NCBI GenBank assembly: GCA_021772075.1
Contig: JAETNQ010000003.1
Location: forward strand, 46,104-110,103
DNA from: Lachnospiraceae bacterium
GTDB taxonomy: Bacteria > Bacillota > Clostridia > Lachnospirales > Lachnospiraceae
Direction: 5' to 3'
Length of the DNA: 64,000 nt
Positions 9,662 through 20,580 of the stretch are shown piece after piece (the stretch's first letter is position 1; each line of letters opens with the position of its first letter). Position numbers and translations under genes: made by a program. The notes below the pieces were generated by a model. The model saw only the letters and a program-made list of their open reading frames with translations, was not told the origin of the DNA and made no database searches.

Positions 9662-10078
9662 TTACTTTCCATTTCCTTTAAAGTCTTTCAGCTCCGTCTC
9701 CATACGAATTATTTTCTTTGCGCTTTCATTTACTTCCGACTGCAGGCTTTTTACATTTTTTTCCGTATTTTCCAGCTTGATCTGCGATGCGATCAATTCG
9801 TGCTTCAAATCATACAATTCCCGCTCTTTGCTTTGGATCTCCTCTTCCAAAAGGCTGATCTGTTTTTTCGCCTTGAAATAATCATCCGCGATATTCAGTT
9901 GGAGCAGAACACTCTGGGTATCCGAAGGCTGTCTCCGAAAACTATCGACCTTGCCGTATTCCGCCATCTTATTATTAATATAAGACGCTACTTTCTGCAA
10001 ATATTCTTCACTTTCATAACCGCTCAATGTAAATACCTTGCCGCCGATAATAACTTCCGTATCCGTCTTAGCCGACAC
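9662..10078 (-). CDS. zapA: cell division protein ZapA
   Basis: TDTEVIIGGKVFTLSGYESEEYLQKVASYINNKM followed by coiled coil. Confidence 0.9.
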   Translation of the reverse strand: MSAKTDTEVIIGGKVFTLSGYESEEYLQKVASYINNKMAEYGKVDSFRRQPSDTQSVLLQLNIADDYFKAKKQISLLEEEIQSKERELYDLKHELIASQIKLENTEKNVKSLQSEVNESAKKIIRMETELKDFKGNGK

Positions 10079-10148
10079 TCCCCATCACATCCTTCCACTA
10101 AATATGCTGTTCCTTCCATTTTTCCATACAACATCTATTATATAGATA

Positions 10149-11147
10149 TTAAGAAGGAATTTCAAGCCCTAAATGATGATACGCCAGATCCGTCGCTACC
10201 CTTCCCTTCGGAGTGCGGTTTAAAAATCCGTTTTTCAGCAAAAACGGTTCATATACATCCTCCAGCGTCCCGGCATCTTCCCCGATGGATGCTGCCAGCG
10301 TATCCAGCCCCACCGGCCCTCCTTTGAATTTATCGATAATCGTAATCAATATATTTCGATCGATATGATCCAGCCCCATCCGATCCACTTCCATCAGATC
10401 CAAAGCCATCCGGGCCACCTCTTCCGTGATCACGCCTTCGTATTTGATCTGCGCGAAATCCCTGACCCGCTTCAACATCCGGTTGGCAAGGCGCGGCGTC
10501 CCCCTGCTCCTTCTCGCCAGTTCCTGCGCTCCTTCCTTTTCGATTTCCACATCCAGGACTTTTGCCGAATGCTGGATGATCAGCGTCAGTTCCTCCGCAG
10601 AATAAAACTCAAGGCGGTGGATCACCCCAAAACGATCCCTCAAAGGAGCGGTTAAAAGGCCGGCCCTCGTCGTCGCGCCCACCAATGTGAATTTCGGAAG
10701 ATCCAGCCGGATCGAACGGGCTGACGCTCCTTTTCCGATCATAATATCGATGCAGTAATCCTCCATCGCCGGATAAAGAACCTCTTCCACCTGACGGTTC
10801 AGACGGTGTATTTCGTCTACAAACAACAAATCTCCTTCCTGCAGATTGTTTAAAATAGCGGCGATCTCTCCTGGTTTCTCGATGGCGGGACCGCTTGTCA
10901 CCTTCATATTCACGCCCATCTCGGAAGCGATAATGCCGGCAAGCGTCGTCTTTCCGAGTCCCGGAGGGCCATAAAAAAGCACATGGTCCAACGCGTCTTT
11001 CCTCTGCTTTGCCGCCTCGATATACACCTTCAGGTTCTCCTTCACCTTTGTCTGTCCGATATAATCCTCCAGGCGCTTCGGACGGAGGGAACCCTCTATT
11101 TTCACATCTTCTTCCGTAAACCCGGTCTCTATCATTCTTTTTGCCAT
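10149..11147 (-). CDS. ruvB: Holliday junction branch migration DNA helicase RuvB
   Basis: [50 protein letters not shown]; full length. Confidence 0.98.
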   Translation of the reverse strand: MAKRMIETGFTEEDVKIEGSLRPKRLEDYIGQTKVKENLKVYIEAAKQRKDALDHVLFYGPPGLGKTTLAGIIASEMGVNMKVTSGPAIEKPGEIAAILNNLQEGDLLFVDEIHRLNRQVEEVLYPAMEDYCIDIMIGKGASARSIRLDLPKFTLVGATTRAGLLTAPLRDRFGVIHRLEFYSAEELTLIIQHSAKVLDVEIEKEGAQELARRSRGTPRLANRMLKRVRDFAQIKYEGVITEEVARMALDLMEVDRMGLDHIDRNILITIIDKFKGGPVGLDTLAASIGEDAGTLEDVYEPFLLKNGFLNRTPKGRVATDLAYHHLGLEIPS

Positions 11148-11203
11148 ATCGATAACATGCCCTTCCTATGCCTCTGTCCGTTGCTTCAGGCATATATTTT
11201 TTA

Positions 11204-11818
11204 TCAGCCGTTCATATGCTTCAAAGCCAGCTTCAAAATTTCCTCCGTATCCATTCCTTCCAGCACTCCCGCCCTTTTTACCGCCTTCAGCGCCTCCGAC
11301 GGGGAATAGCCAAGCGCCGTCAGCGCCTCTGCCGCTTCGTTCCGGGCCGTATCCGTTTCCGCCCCTGTCACGCGAACTGCTTTTTGTCCTTCTCCCCGGC
11401 TCATAAAGCTCTCTTCCAAGGATACCTTGTCCCGCAGATCCAGAATGACCCGTTCCGCCGTCTTTACTCCGATTCCCGGCGCTTTGGCGATGGCTTTGGC
11501 ATCACCGGAAAGAATCGCAAAACGCAGATCATCCGCCGTCATTGTCGACAGAATCGCCTGTCCCCCTTTCGGGCCGATTCCATTTACCGTAATCAGCCTG
11601 CGGAATATCTCCAGATCATCCCTTGTCAAAAAACCGTAAAGCCAGAATGCGTCCTCTTTCACATAAGTATAAGTATATATTTTCACTTCCTGCCCGATCC
11701 CCGGAAGAAGCCCGGCCGTTCCTGCGGAAATCCGGATATTATATCCGATATTGTTCACTTCCAGTATCAGATTATCCTCCGCAATGTCTGCGATTTCTCC
11801 CTTCATATATGCGATCAT
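11204..11818 (-). CDS. ruvA: Holliday junction branch migration protein RuvA
   Basis: MIAYMKGEIADIAEDNLILEVNNIGYNIRI...; GIGVKTAERVILDLRDK. Confidence 0.97.
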   Translation of the reverse strand: MIAYMKGEIADIAEDNLILEVNNIGYNIRISAGTAGLLPGIGQEVKIYTYTYVKEDAFWLYGFLTRDDLEIFRRLITVNGIGPKGGQAILSTMTADDLRFAILSGDAKAIAKAPGIGVKTAERVILDLRDKVSLEESFMSRGEGQKAVRVTGAETDTARNEAAEALTALGYSPSEALKAVKRAGVLEGMDTEEILKLALKHMNG

Positions 11819-12339
11819 AGATTTTTCACAAACTCCTTCCCCATATATTTGGCCGCTTCCCGGGCAAGCAGCCCGATGAGCAGTCCGGTAACCAGCCCTG
11901 CTGCCAGAAGCACCGGAAGATAAAAAGCGACTCCTGCAGTTCTCGTTACGAAATACGCCACCAGAATCTGTCCGATATTATGGCAAACGCCGCCCGCCAT
12001 GCTGACTCCTATTATGCTGAACCCTTTCGCTCTTTTTAACAGGCACATCACCATAAAACTGCCCGCCGCCCCCGCCAGGCTGTACATCACCATAAATAAG
12101 TTTCCAAATAAAAAACCGGAGAGAAAAACTCTTGCCAGATTCAATGCCAGCGCCTCCTTCCATCCATAACGATAGAGCGCGAGCAGCACCGCCAGATTAG
12201 CCAGCCCCAGTTTCACTCCGGGAACTCCAAAATAAAAAGGAACCAGGGATTCCACATAAGACAGGATAAGGGCGAAGGAAAGGAAAAGACCCATATATGC
12301 AATTTTATTTTTCATTCCTTTTCCTCCCTGTTCCGTCAC
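11815..12339 (-). CDS. Gx transporter family membrane protein
   Basis: Multi-TM ALILSYVESLVPFYFGVPGVKLGLANLAVLLALYRYG...; next to NusG-II protein. Confidence 0.8.
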   Translation of the reverse strand: MTEQGGKGMKNKIAYMGLFLSFALILSYVESLVPFYFGVPGVKLGLANLAVLLALYRYGWKEALALNLARVFLSGFLFGNLFMVMYSLAGAAGSFMVMCLLKRAKGFSIIGVSMAGGVCHNIGQILVAYFVTRTAGVAFYLPVLLAAGLVTGLLIGLLAREAAKYMGKEFVKNL

Positions 12340-12716
12340 CTTGCCAAAACGTCCGCTTCCCCTGTTTCCCCGCCGATGATCTGAACCGCCAGCTTATGGG
12401 GAAGACAAATGATGCTTTCCCCGTTTTTTCCAACCGGCCCCTGTTTCACGCAAAGCTTGTCCGGGCAGTCCGCCTCTTCCATATATGCCTCTCCGTCCCG
12501 AATCACCAGCACGTTTCTTCCTCCCCCGTCGCCTGTCAGGACAATCCTCCCATCCGTGTGTAACGGATAGCTGCCGATCGTCTCCCCGTTTCTTGACACA
12601 ACAGCCGCAGTTCCTCTGCCGGAGGCCGCGCAGCTTCGCCAGAAAAAAAGAAAAAAGGCAGCAAAAGCAATTACCAGGAACAAATAGACATCATTTCTTT
12701 TTATTTTTTCCCGCAT
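12336..12716 (-). CDS. NusG domain II-containing protein
   Basis: IGSYPLHTDGRIVLTGDGGGRNVLVIRDGEAYMEEADCPDKLCVKQGPVGKNGESIICLPHKLAVQIIGGE. Confidence 0.9.
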   Translation of the reverse strand: MREKIKRNDVYLFLVIAFAAFFLFFWRSCAASGRGTAAVVSRNGETIGSYPLHTDGRIVLTGDGGGRNVLVIRDGEAYMEEADCPDKLCVKQGPVGKNGESIICLPHKLAVQIIGGETGEADVLAR

Positions 12717-12718
12717 AC

Positions 12719-13717
12719 CTACCCTTCCATCACATGCAGAGACCGGATATAAGGATCTTCAATCTTTTCCATCAAGGCCATCGTATGGCTTTCCAAGAAA
12801 TTATCCCCTTCTTCCGTCAGCCCCTGGGCCGCCAGTTCCTGGATGACCAGGCTGCAGACCGCCTCCACAATAATAACGCACTTATCCTTCCCGTTCACCG
12901 TATACAAATAATCCGTTTCCCCTGCGCCTTCCCATGCCGGGGACTGATCCTCCATTCCTGCCAGAAGATCCAGGATATCCCCTATTTCGGATAAAATGGC
13001 AAGTTCTTTCATCCCATGGCGCATCCATTTGTAAAAAGGCGTGTACCGCCTGTTTAAAAGATAAACCATGGAAATCGAGCTTTTCATAAATTCGGCCAGC
13101 GCCAGCTTTGCGGCCACCTTTTCTCCCCGTTTCATGGCGCGGGCATAATTGTACTGGCCGGACTGAGCCATCACAGCCGCTCTTGCCGCTATCTTCTTGA
13201 TTCTCACGTCTTCCGGATAGCAGGGAAGCAGCCCGTTTCTTATTCTGCTGAATTCTCCCAGCGGATCCTCAAACACCTCTCCGTTGGTCGCCGTGCAGAG
13301 AGCCGATTCCTGCAGCCGCATCCACTCCCTGTTGCTTTTGGGAATATCCTCCGTTCCCAATATGCCATAATAGAAATCCGGAATACAAAGAACGCCTATT
13401 CTTCCGCCTCCATGCAGGCTTTCCATCCTGCCCTTTATCCCTTCAAAATCTTTCGGCAGCTTCCGGTATTCCTCCGCCATGGCCTGTCCATATTTTTCAT
13501 AATCCTCTCTCGTCAGCCACAGGCAGAAGGACGGCCCATAGTCATGATCCCTGGAAATCGCATCGTCGAAGCCAAGGCATTCCGATCCCTGCCCTGCCAA
13601 TCCTGCGGCCACCCGTCCTGCCAGCATCGGAAACTTTTTCTCTAACATTCCTTTTCCATAGGTATCATAATATTTTCTGGATAACTCCAGGCCTTTTATT
13701 TCTCCATTCTTTCCCAT
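12719..13717 (-). CDS. DUF4037 domain-containing protein
   Basis: GLELSRKYYDTYGKGMLEKKFPMLAGRVAAGLAGQGSECLGFDDAISRDHDYGPSFCLWL nucleotidyltransferase-like start. Confidence 0.8.
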   Translation of the reverse strand: MGKNGEIKGLELSRKYYDTYGKGMLEKKFPMLAGRVAAGLAGQGSECLGFDDAISRDHDYGPSFCLWLTREDYEKYGQAMAEEYRKLPKDFEGIKGRMESLHGGGRIGVLCIPDFYYGILGTEDIPKSNREWMRLQESALCTATNGEVFEDPLGEFSRIRNGLLPCYPEDVRIKKIAARAAVMAQSGQYNYARAMKRGEKVAAKLALAEFMKSSISMVYLLNRRYTPFYKWMRHGMKELAILSEIGDILDLLAGMEDQSPAWEGAGETDYLYTVNGKDKCVIIVEAVCSLVIQELAAQGLTEEGDNFLESHTMALMEKIEDPYIRSLHVMEG

Positions 13718-13728
13718 TCCGTTCCGTC

Positions 13729-14604
13729 TCAGCCGATCCTTTCATAGATATTCCGTGCCTGTTCCCTATACTTCCGGGCCTTTTCCCCATCTGCAAGGCA
13801 GTCGCAGACGGCTGCACAGTTTTCACAAAGCACCGCATAACTCTGATTTTTTCCAAAATGCTTTTCGACTTCCAGCAAAGCTTTCTCATAAGATGCCAGC
13901 GCCGGGGCATAATCCCCCATACGGTAATAGGCTTCTCCCACTCCTGCCAGCGCCGCGCTGTAATGGGCATCCGTTTCTCCGTTTTCCCCCGCTTCCTCAA
14001 AAATACGCAATGCCTTTTCCAACGCTTCCGCCGCCTCTCCGACCCGGTCCATCTTAAAATAAACCAGCGCAAGATTCGTCAAAGTAGTGGCCTGTTCCGC
14101 CCCGCTGTCTTCCAGTTTTTCCACGATTCCAAGCGCCTTTTGCAACAGTTTTGCCGCTTCCTCATTCCTCCCCATCTGTTCCAGCAGGAGGCTCATATTG
14201 TTGTACAGCCCTGCAAACCGGTAATCTCCTTCCTGCAAAAGACCGTTATAAATCTGCAGCGCCTGGCAGTAATACTGGTACGCCTGTTCCGCATTGCCGG
14301 CCGCACGGTAGGCGGTGGCCGTATTCAACAAGGTAGTGGCAAAATGCTCGCTTCCCCCAAGCTGCAGTTCCTCCATCAATAACAGGACGTCTTCCGCAAT
14401 ATCAAAAGCCTTGCGGAATTCGGATACGCTCCGGTAGAACCCTATCATCTCATTTCCCACTGCAATATAAGCGGCATAATCCTCCGCCTCTTTTGCCTCT
14501 TCCAAGTTCCTGGTCAGATAGGGTTCGACCTGGTCCAGTTCATTCTTCTGGAAATACTCATCCAACTGTCCGAAAAATTCTTCTATATTCATTTTCCATC
14601 CCAT
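13729..14604 (-). CDS. tetratricopeptide repeat protein
   Basis: Repeated TPR units (LLNTATAYRAAGNAEQAYQYYCQALQIY; LTNLALVYFKMDRVGEAAEALEKALRIFEE). Confidence 0.9.
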   Translation of the reverse strand: MGWKMNIEEFFGQLDEYFQKNELDQVEPYLTRNLEEAKEAEDYAAYIAVGNEMIGFYRSVSEFRKAFDIAEDVLLLMEELQLGGSEHFATTLLNTATAYRAAGNAEQAYQYYCQALQIYNGLLQEGDYRFAGLYNNMSLLLEQMGRNEEAAKLLQKALGIVEKLEDSGAEQATTLTNLALVYFKMDRVGEAAEALEKALRIFEEAGENGETDAHYSAALAGVGEAYYRMGDYAPALASYEKALLEVEKHFGKNQSYAVLCENCAAVCDCLADGEKARKYREQARNIYERIG

Positions 14605-14620
14605 TTCTGCGCTGTTTTTC

Positions 14621-15112
14621 CTATTTTTTATGGTTAATATAATTCACAAGCCCTTCTGCCGCAATGATTTTTTGCATAAATTCAGGAAATGCCTGTCCCT
14701 GGAACCGGGTGCCTTTCGTTATGTTTTGAATGACCCCGCTGTCAAAATCCACTTCCACCTCGTCACCGGCTTCGATTCCCCGGGACGCCTCCGGGCATTC
14801 CACAATAGGAAGCCCGATATTGATCGCATTTCGGTAAAAAATCCTTGCAAATGTCTCCGCGATCACGCAGCTTACCCCCGCCGCCTTAATGGCGATAGGC
14901 GCGTGTTCCCTGGAAGAGCCGCAGCCAAAATTCTTATCCGCCACGATAATATCCCCCGCCTTTACCCGATGCACGAATTCTTTGTCAATATCCTCCATGC
15001 AGTGGAGCGCAAGCTCCGCCGGATCCGAGGAATTCAAATACCTCGCCGGAATAATGACATCCGTATCCACATTATCACCATACTTAAATACTGTTCCTTT
15101 TGCTGATTTCAT
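14621..15112 (-). CDS. leuD: 3-isopropylmalate dehydratase small subunit
   Basis: [31 protein letters not shown]...[20 protein letters not shown]; start moved from ORF-track 15343 to ATG at 15112. Confidence 0.95.
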   Translation of the reverse strand: MKSAKGTVFKYGDNVDTDVIIPARYLNSSDPAELALHCMEDIDKEFVHRVKAGDIIVADKNFGCGSSREHAPIAIKAAGVSCVIAETFARIFYRNAINIGLPIVECPEASRGIEAGDEVEVDFDSGVIQNITKGTRFQGQAFPEFMQKIIAAEGLVNYINHKK

Positions 15113-15168
15113 AGGTTCCTCCCTGCCATTGATATTGGTTAAAAACATTTCCGCCTGGAACCGCGTTT

Positions 15169-16422
15169 TTACGGGCAGGCAATCTTTCCAGCCACCGCGC
15201 TTGCTGCTGCTACCGCCGGACTCGCCAGATAAATCTCTGATTTCACATGGCCCATCCGCCCTACAAAATTCCGGTTCGTCGTGGAAACACACCGTTCTCC
15301 TTCCGCCAGAATCCCCATATAACCGCCGAGGCACGGGCCGCATGTAGGTGTGCTTACTACCGCCCCCGCTTCTATAAAGGTCTTCAAAAGCCCTTCTTCC
15401 ATGGCCTGCATATAAATAGACTGGGTAGCGGGAATCACAATGCAGCGCATGCCCTTTGCCACATGCTTTCCAGCCAGTACCTTTGCCGCAATACGCAGGT
15501 CATCCAGCCGGCCGTTGGTACAGGAACCGATGACCACTTGGTCGATCTTAATGTCTTCCCCTATTTCATCCACCGTTTTCGTGTTCTCGGGAAGATGGGG
15601 AAATGCGATTGTAGGTCTGAGCATGCTTAAATCGATCGTATACTCTTCATCATATACTGCATCCTCATCCGCTTCATAAATCGTATATTTTTTTTTGGAA
15701 TGCTCCTTCATATAAGCAACCGCCGCATCGTCCGCCGGGAAAATACCGTTCTTCCCTCCTGCTTCTATCGCCATATTCGCGATCGTGAAACGATCGTCCA
15801 TCGTCAGGTTGCTGATTCCTTCTCCCACGAATTCCATAGACTTATATAAAGCGCCATCCACGCCGATCATGCCGATAATATGCAGGATAATATCCTTTCC
15901 GCTTACCCACTGGGCCGGTTTCCCGATTAAGCGGAATTTGATTGCCCCAGGCACTTTAAACCATGCCTTTCCCGTCGCCATGCCTGCCGCCATATCCGTA
16001 CTTCCCACTCCTGTGGAGAAAGCACCCAAAGCGCCGTATGTGCATGTATGGGAATCGGCCCCGATAATCACATCCCCTGCCACAGTAAGCCCTTTTTCCG
16101 GAAGAAGGGCATGTTCAATCCCCATCTCCCCCACTTCAAAATAATTAGTGATTCCATTGCGGTATGCGAATTCCCTCACGCATTTGCAATGTTCGGCAGA
16201 TTTGATATCTTTATTCGGCACAAAATGATCCGGCACAAGGGCGATCTTATCTTTATCAAAAACCCCCTCCACATTCATTTTTTCCATTTCTTTAATGGCA
16301 ACCGGACTGGTAATATCATTTCCCAATACCAAGTCCAGATCCGCCTCAATGAGCTGTCCTGCCTCCACTTTTTCCAATCCCGCATGGGCTGCCAGTATTT
16401 TCTGGGTCATCGTCATTCCCAT
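15169..16422 (-). CDS. leuC: 3-isopropylmalate dehydratase large subunit
   Basis: [23 protein letters not shown]..., [40 protein letters not shown]. Confidence 0.96.
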   Translation of the reverse strand: MGMTMTQKILAAHAGLEKVEAGQLIEADLDLVLGNDITSPVAIKEMEKMNVEGVFDKDKIALVPDHFVPNKDIKSAEHCKCVREFAYRNGITNYFEVGEMGIEHALLPEKGLTVAGDVIIGADSHTCTYGALGAFSTGVGSTDMAAGMATGKAWFKVPGAIKFRLIGKPAQWVSGKDIILHIIGMIGVDGALYKSMEFVGEGISNLTMDDRFTIANMAIEAGGKNGIFPADDAAVAYMKEHSKKKYTIYEADEDAVYDEEYTIDLSMLRPTIAFPHLPENTKTVDEIGEDIKIDQVVIGSCTNGRLDDLRIAAKVLAGKHVAKGMRCIVIPATQSIYMQAMEEGLLKTFIEAGAVVSTPTCGPCLGGYMGILAEGERCVSTTNRNFVGRMGHVKSEIYLASPAVAAASAVAGKIACP

Positions 16423-16437
16423 TTTCTTTTTCCTCCT

Positions 16438-17544
16438 TTATTCCTTTTCCGCTTTCACCGGAATGTCCCCCGCCAGATTTTCAAATTTGTCCCTCGCTTT
16501 TCGGAAACAATCCATCAGCTTCGGGGAAAAAGTGCCGCATTCCCCGTTTATAATCATCTCAAACGCCTTATCCTTCGGAATTGCGTCCTTATATACCCTT
16601 TCATTCACCAAAGCGTCATAAACATCCGCCACGGAAACGAGCTGGGCCGAAATCGGTATTTCATCTTCCTTCAATCCGTCAGGATACCCCCTCCCATCAT
16701 ATCTTTCATGATGATATCGACTTATTTCATAACCGATCTTCGCATACTCCTCGTCCCATACGCCCTCGATGCTGCTGACAATCTCGCATCCCTTGATGGT
16801 ATGGGCCTTCATGCATTCAAACTCTTCCTTTGTAAACTTCCCGGGCTTTAAAAGAATGCTGTCCGGTATGGCGATCTTTCCCAAATCGTGCAGCGCGCTG
16901 GCGGATACGATAATTCCGATTTTCTCCGGCGTCAGGCCATATTCCGGATATTCCTTTGCAATTTCCTCCGCCATAATCTTCGTATAACCTTTTACACGCC
17001 TTACATGTTCGCCGCTTTCCAGATTTCTATGTTCCACTACCGTGCCTAACACATCGATAATATTATCATTGCTTTGCTTTAACCGCTCTGCCTGCACTTT
17101 CAGCAGCTTATATTGTTCGCGCAAAGTCTTTGTCTGCTCCGCCACTTTCTGTTCCAGTTCCCTCTGGTACTGAAAAAGACTTACTACATTTTCCACCCGC
17201 TTTCTCACGAGGGCATTGTCAAACGGTTTATGGATAAAATCGGAAACCCCATAGTCAAAGCAGTCTTGTTCCACTTTAATGGAAGACTCCCCGCTGATAA
17301 CCAAAACAGGAATCTTGTCAATCCACATTTTTTCCTTCATAGCCTTCAGAACTTCAAACCCGTCCATTTCCGGCATGATCAGATCCAGCAGAACAACCGC
17401 GATCTCCTGATTCCGGTCTTCCATATGTTCCAAAGCCTGTTTCCCGTTTTCCACCATGATCACGTCATATTCATCTCTTAATATTTCTGCCAGCAATTCA
17501 CGGTTGATTTCCATGTCGTCTACAACAAGTACAATATTACGCAT
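16438..17544 (-). CDS. response regulator with HD-GYP output domain
   Basis: REC (LLDLIMPEMDGFEVL) + HDLGKIAIPDSILLKPG...HHERYDGRGYPDGL (HD-GYP). Confidence 0.95.
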   Translation of the reverse strand: MRNIVLVVDDMEINRELLAEILRDEYDVIMVENGKQALEHMEDRNQEIAVVLLDLIMPEMDGFEVLKAMKEKMWIDKIPVLVISGESSIKVEQDCFDYGVSDFIHKPFDNALVRKRVENVVSLFQYQRELEQKVAEQTKTLREQYKLLKVQAERLKQSNDNIIDVLGTVVEHRNLESGEHVRRVKGYTKIMAEEIAKEYPEYGLTPEKIGIIVSASALHDLGKIAIPDSILLKPGKFTKEEFECMKAHTIKGCEIVSSIEGVWDEEYAKIGYEISRYHHERYDGRGYPDGLKEDEIPISAQLVSVADVYDALVNERVYKDAIPKDKAFEMIINGECGTFSPKLMDCFRKARDKFENLAGDIPVKAEKE

Positions 17545-17579
17545 ATTTTCTCCTTTTCATTATGCATTCATTCTTTTTC

Positions 17580-20492
17580 TCATATCAGTTGAAAAATCGT
17601 GGATTTTAAAAGATCCATATTCACCGGCTTTGACATATGCGCATTCATGCCGGCTTCCATTGCCTTTTTTACATCTTCTGCAAAGGCGTTCGCCGTCATG
17701 GCAGCAATCGGTATTGTCCGTGCCTCAGGATGCGCGCATTCCCGGATTTCCCTTGCCGCCCCGTAGCCATCCAGCACAGGCATCTGGATATCCATTAAAA
17801 TCATGTGATAATAACCTTTTTCTGACTTTTTAAACATTTCTACTGCAATCTGCCCGTTTTCTGCAATATCGCAGTCCGCGCCTTCTGCCTTTAAAAGTTC
17901 GGATATAATTTCCGCATTGATAGTGTTGTCCTCAGCTACAAGAAACTTCATTCCGGACAGCGACTTGTTGTCCCCTGAATACTTCTTTTCCTCTTTCCAG
18001 TCATTATTTTCCCCGTTTCCCAGCTGTTCGATGACTTGGCGGAAATTGGAAATAAAGAAAGGCTTCTGCAGAAAAGCATTGATTCCGACCCCTCTTGCCT
18101 CTTCTTCTATTTCGCTCCAGTCATACTCTGTCAGAATAAATATAGGTATATGGCTTCCTACCTTTTCACGGATGCGCTTGGCTGTCTCGATACCGTCTAT
18201 TTCCTTTATTTTCCATGCCAGCAAAATCAGATTATAGCCATTCCTCTGTTTTTGCTTTTTCTCAATCATATCGAGCGCCGCATACCCGCTCAAGGCATAC
18301 TGCACATATACGCTTGTTCCTGCCATGAGATTCTGGATATTGACGCATACCTCTTCATCCCTATCCACAACGAGCATACTGTATATGCCATGTTTCTTCC
18401 AGAAATCCCCGCCTTCCGTCTGTCTGGATATCTTCAATTCCAGATCCATAGTAAAAATACTTCCTGTGCCTTGCACGCTCTCTACAAAAATCGTTCCGCC
18501 CATCAGATCCACAAGATTCTTCGTAATCGCAAGGCCGAGTCCCGTCCCCTGGATGCCGCTTGCTGTCGTATTCGCTTCCCGTGTAAAAGGGTCAAATACT
18601 GTTTCCATAAATTCTTTGCTCATACCGTTCCCGGTATCTCTTACTTCAAACCGAAGCCTTGCGTAATTCTGTGTAACTTGCTCCATATTGTAGATGTGCA
18701 GTTCCACCTCTCCGCCTTTCGGCGTATACTGAACCGCATTCGTCAGCAAATTCATCAAAATCTGGCTGATACGTACTTTATCACCAACAAACAGTTCCTG
18801 GTACAACCCATATGTGCGGATGGTAAACTTCTGTTTTTTTGCCCTGGCCTGGGGAAGAATTACTGTATTCAGTTCCTCCAGCATCACTGCGAAATTAAAT
18901 TCCGATAAATTTAAGAAAGTCTTTCCGCTCTCGATTTTTCCCATATCCAGCACGTTATTGATCAGGTCAAGAAGATGATTGCTGGAAACCATGATCTTTT
19001 GTGCATATTCCTTTACTCTGTCGGGATGCTCCGCGTCTTTTTCCAGAAGCGTGGCAAAACCGATCACCGCATTCATGGGAGTCCGCATGTCATGGGACAT
19101 ATTCGCGAGGAAGTTGCTCTTTGCCTTATTCGCCCCTTGCGCAATATCCAGCGCCTGCTGCAGCCGCTGATTCGCCTTGCGTTCTTTCGTCCTGTCGGAC
19201 AGAACCAAAATAAACTTATCTTTATCTTCGATCGACGTATAATGTATCGTCTGGTGATACCAATGCTTTTTCCCCGTCCGCAAATGGATGAACTCTCCGT
19301 CGCCCTGCCAGCTTTCCCCCATCGCTATGTTCCTTAACACATCCTCAGAGGCGATTGCCATTTTATCCACAACGGCGGCATCCAAAATCCGCAAATCTCC
19401 TTTGACTTCTTCCATCCCCACGCCCAGCAGCCTGTCGATATTCGGGCTGACATATTCTACCGTAAAATCATCAGCAGAAAACATGACAAAAATATCATCT
19501 ACATTGCTTGTCAGCATCCCGAACAGTTTTTCCCTGTACCTGATCTCCACATCCTTATCCTGTACCGCCTTTTTCCGGCGATAAACCAAATAGAATAATT
19601 CCGTAGTGCAAATGATGGCAAAAAAGATAATAAAGATAATGCTTGTTACCAACTGCACATGGTTCATGCTCGCATTTACCATATATTCCGGTACAATCCA
19701 CAACGTCAGCCAGTCCTGGAACCCGATCGGCCGGTACACCATATAATAGCCGGTATCCATTATTTCAAAGCGTATAATATCCGATTTCCCTTCCTCCAGG
19801 CCGGAACTGAACTGCTCCGCGCTGCTGTCAATGAATTTTGCATTATTGATCAGGTACTTCAGGAAATTACTCGGCTGGTTTTTTCCGTCACGGGTAGTAA
19901 ATAAAATTCTCCCATCCGGCCGAAGCACATAATAAGCCGATTGCTGGTCAAACACCTTAATATTCAGCGACCTCTCCAAATCTGTCCTATTATAACCAAC
20001 CGCTATAGCGGAATATTCCAAATCATGATACACCGCCTTCTGTACCGGAATTGCAAATATGGTCAACACCGAACCGTCGGATAAAGCGCCTTCCACCACA
20101 ATCTTTTTTTCATCTTTTATCAGCGTCTCCAGCTGAGGCCCAAGGTCAAGAAATCCTTCCCCGCCAAGAAACGAGCGATAATTTCCGTTTTCCCCGATAA
20201 AATAAAAGTCTGTAAAATTCCAATTGTCCTTCCCGTTTCTTAAAAATTCCCGCAGTTTTCCTTCCGATTCATTCGCAGTATGTCCGATATGATATTTCCA
20301 GTCATCCAGCATATTCCAGTTGTTGGAAACAAGAACCGTAAAGGAAGCGTTAATCTGGGTATAAATTTCTTCCAGGTGGCTGGCGCTTTCCGTAATAATG
20401 CTTTTATGAATAAAATCCACGCAGTATATCCCTGATAGCAATATAATGACAGCAATTACCAAGGCAAGCAGCTTCCTTCCTTTTTTCAGCAC
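17580..20492 (-). CDS. hybrid sensor histidine kinase with two receiver domains
   Basis: N-terminal TM/extracytoplasmic sensor, PAS, HisKA (ANMSHDMRTPMNAVIGFA), HATPase, two REC domains; preferred GTG start preceded by GGAAAGGAGG. Confidence 0.93.
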   Translation of the reverse strand: MLKKGRKLLALVIAVIILLSGIYCVDFIHKSIITESASHLEEIYTQINASFTVLVSNNWNMLDDWKYHIGHTANESEGKLREFLRNGKDNWNFTDFYFIGENGNYRSFLGGEGFLDLGPQLETLIKDEKKIVVEGALSDGSVLTIFAIPVQKAVYHDLEYSAIAVGYNRTDLERSLNIKVFDQQSAYYVLRPDGRILFTTRDGKNQPSNFLKYLINNAKFIDSSAEQFSSGLEEGKSDIIRFEIMDTGYYMVYRPIGFQDWLTLWIVPEYMVNASMNHVQLVTSIIFIIFFAIICTTELFYLVYRRKKAVQDKDVEIRYREKLFGMLTSNVDDIFVMFSADDFTVEYVSPNIDRLLGVGMEEVKGDLRILDAAVVDKMAIASEDVLRNIAMGESWQGDGEFIHLRTGKKHWYHQTIHYTSIEDKDKFILVLSDRTKERKANQRLQQALDIAQGANKAKSNFLANMSHDMRTPMNAVIGFATLLEKDAEHPDRVKEYAQKIMVSSNHLLDLINNVLDMGKIESGKTFLNLSEFNFAVMLEELNTVILPQARAKKQKFTIRTYGLYQELFVGDKVRISQILMNLLTNAVQYTPKGGEVELHIYNMEQVTQNYARLRFEVRDTGNGMSKEFMETVFDPFTREANTTASGIQGTGLGLAITKNLVDLMGGTIFVESVQGTGSIFTMDLELKISRQTEGGDFWKKHGIYSMLVVDRDEEVCVNIQNLMAGTSVYVQYALSGYAALDMIEKKQKQRNGYNLILLAWKIKEIDGIETAKRIREKVGSHIPIFILTEYDWSEIEEEARGVGINAFLQKPFFISNFRQVIEQLGNGENNDWKEEKKYSGDNKSLSGMKFLVAEDNTINAEIISELLKAEGADCDIAENGQIAVEMFKKSEKGYYHMILMDIQMPVLDGYGAAREIRECAHPEARTIPIAAMTANAFAEDVKKAMEAGMNAHMSKPVNMDLLKSTIFQLI

Positions 20493-20531
20493 GATCAGCC
20501 TCCTTTCCTCCTGCAGCGCTTCCTCCAAGAA

Positions 20532-20558
20532 AGCCGGTTCCTTTTCAGGGAACCGGCC
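20532..20558 (-). terminator. hairpin/weak terminator between the two histidine kinase genes
   Basis: GCCGGTTCC-N7-GGAACCGGC stem followed by TTTCTT on minus strand. Confidence 0.55.
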
Positions 20559-20580
20559 TTAAATAACATATCAACCAGTA

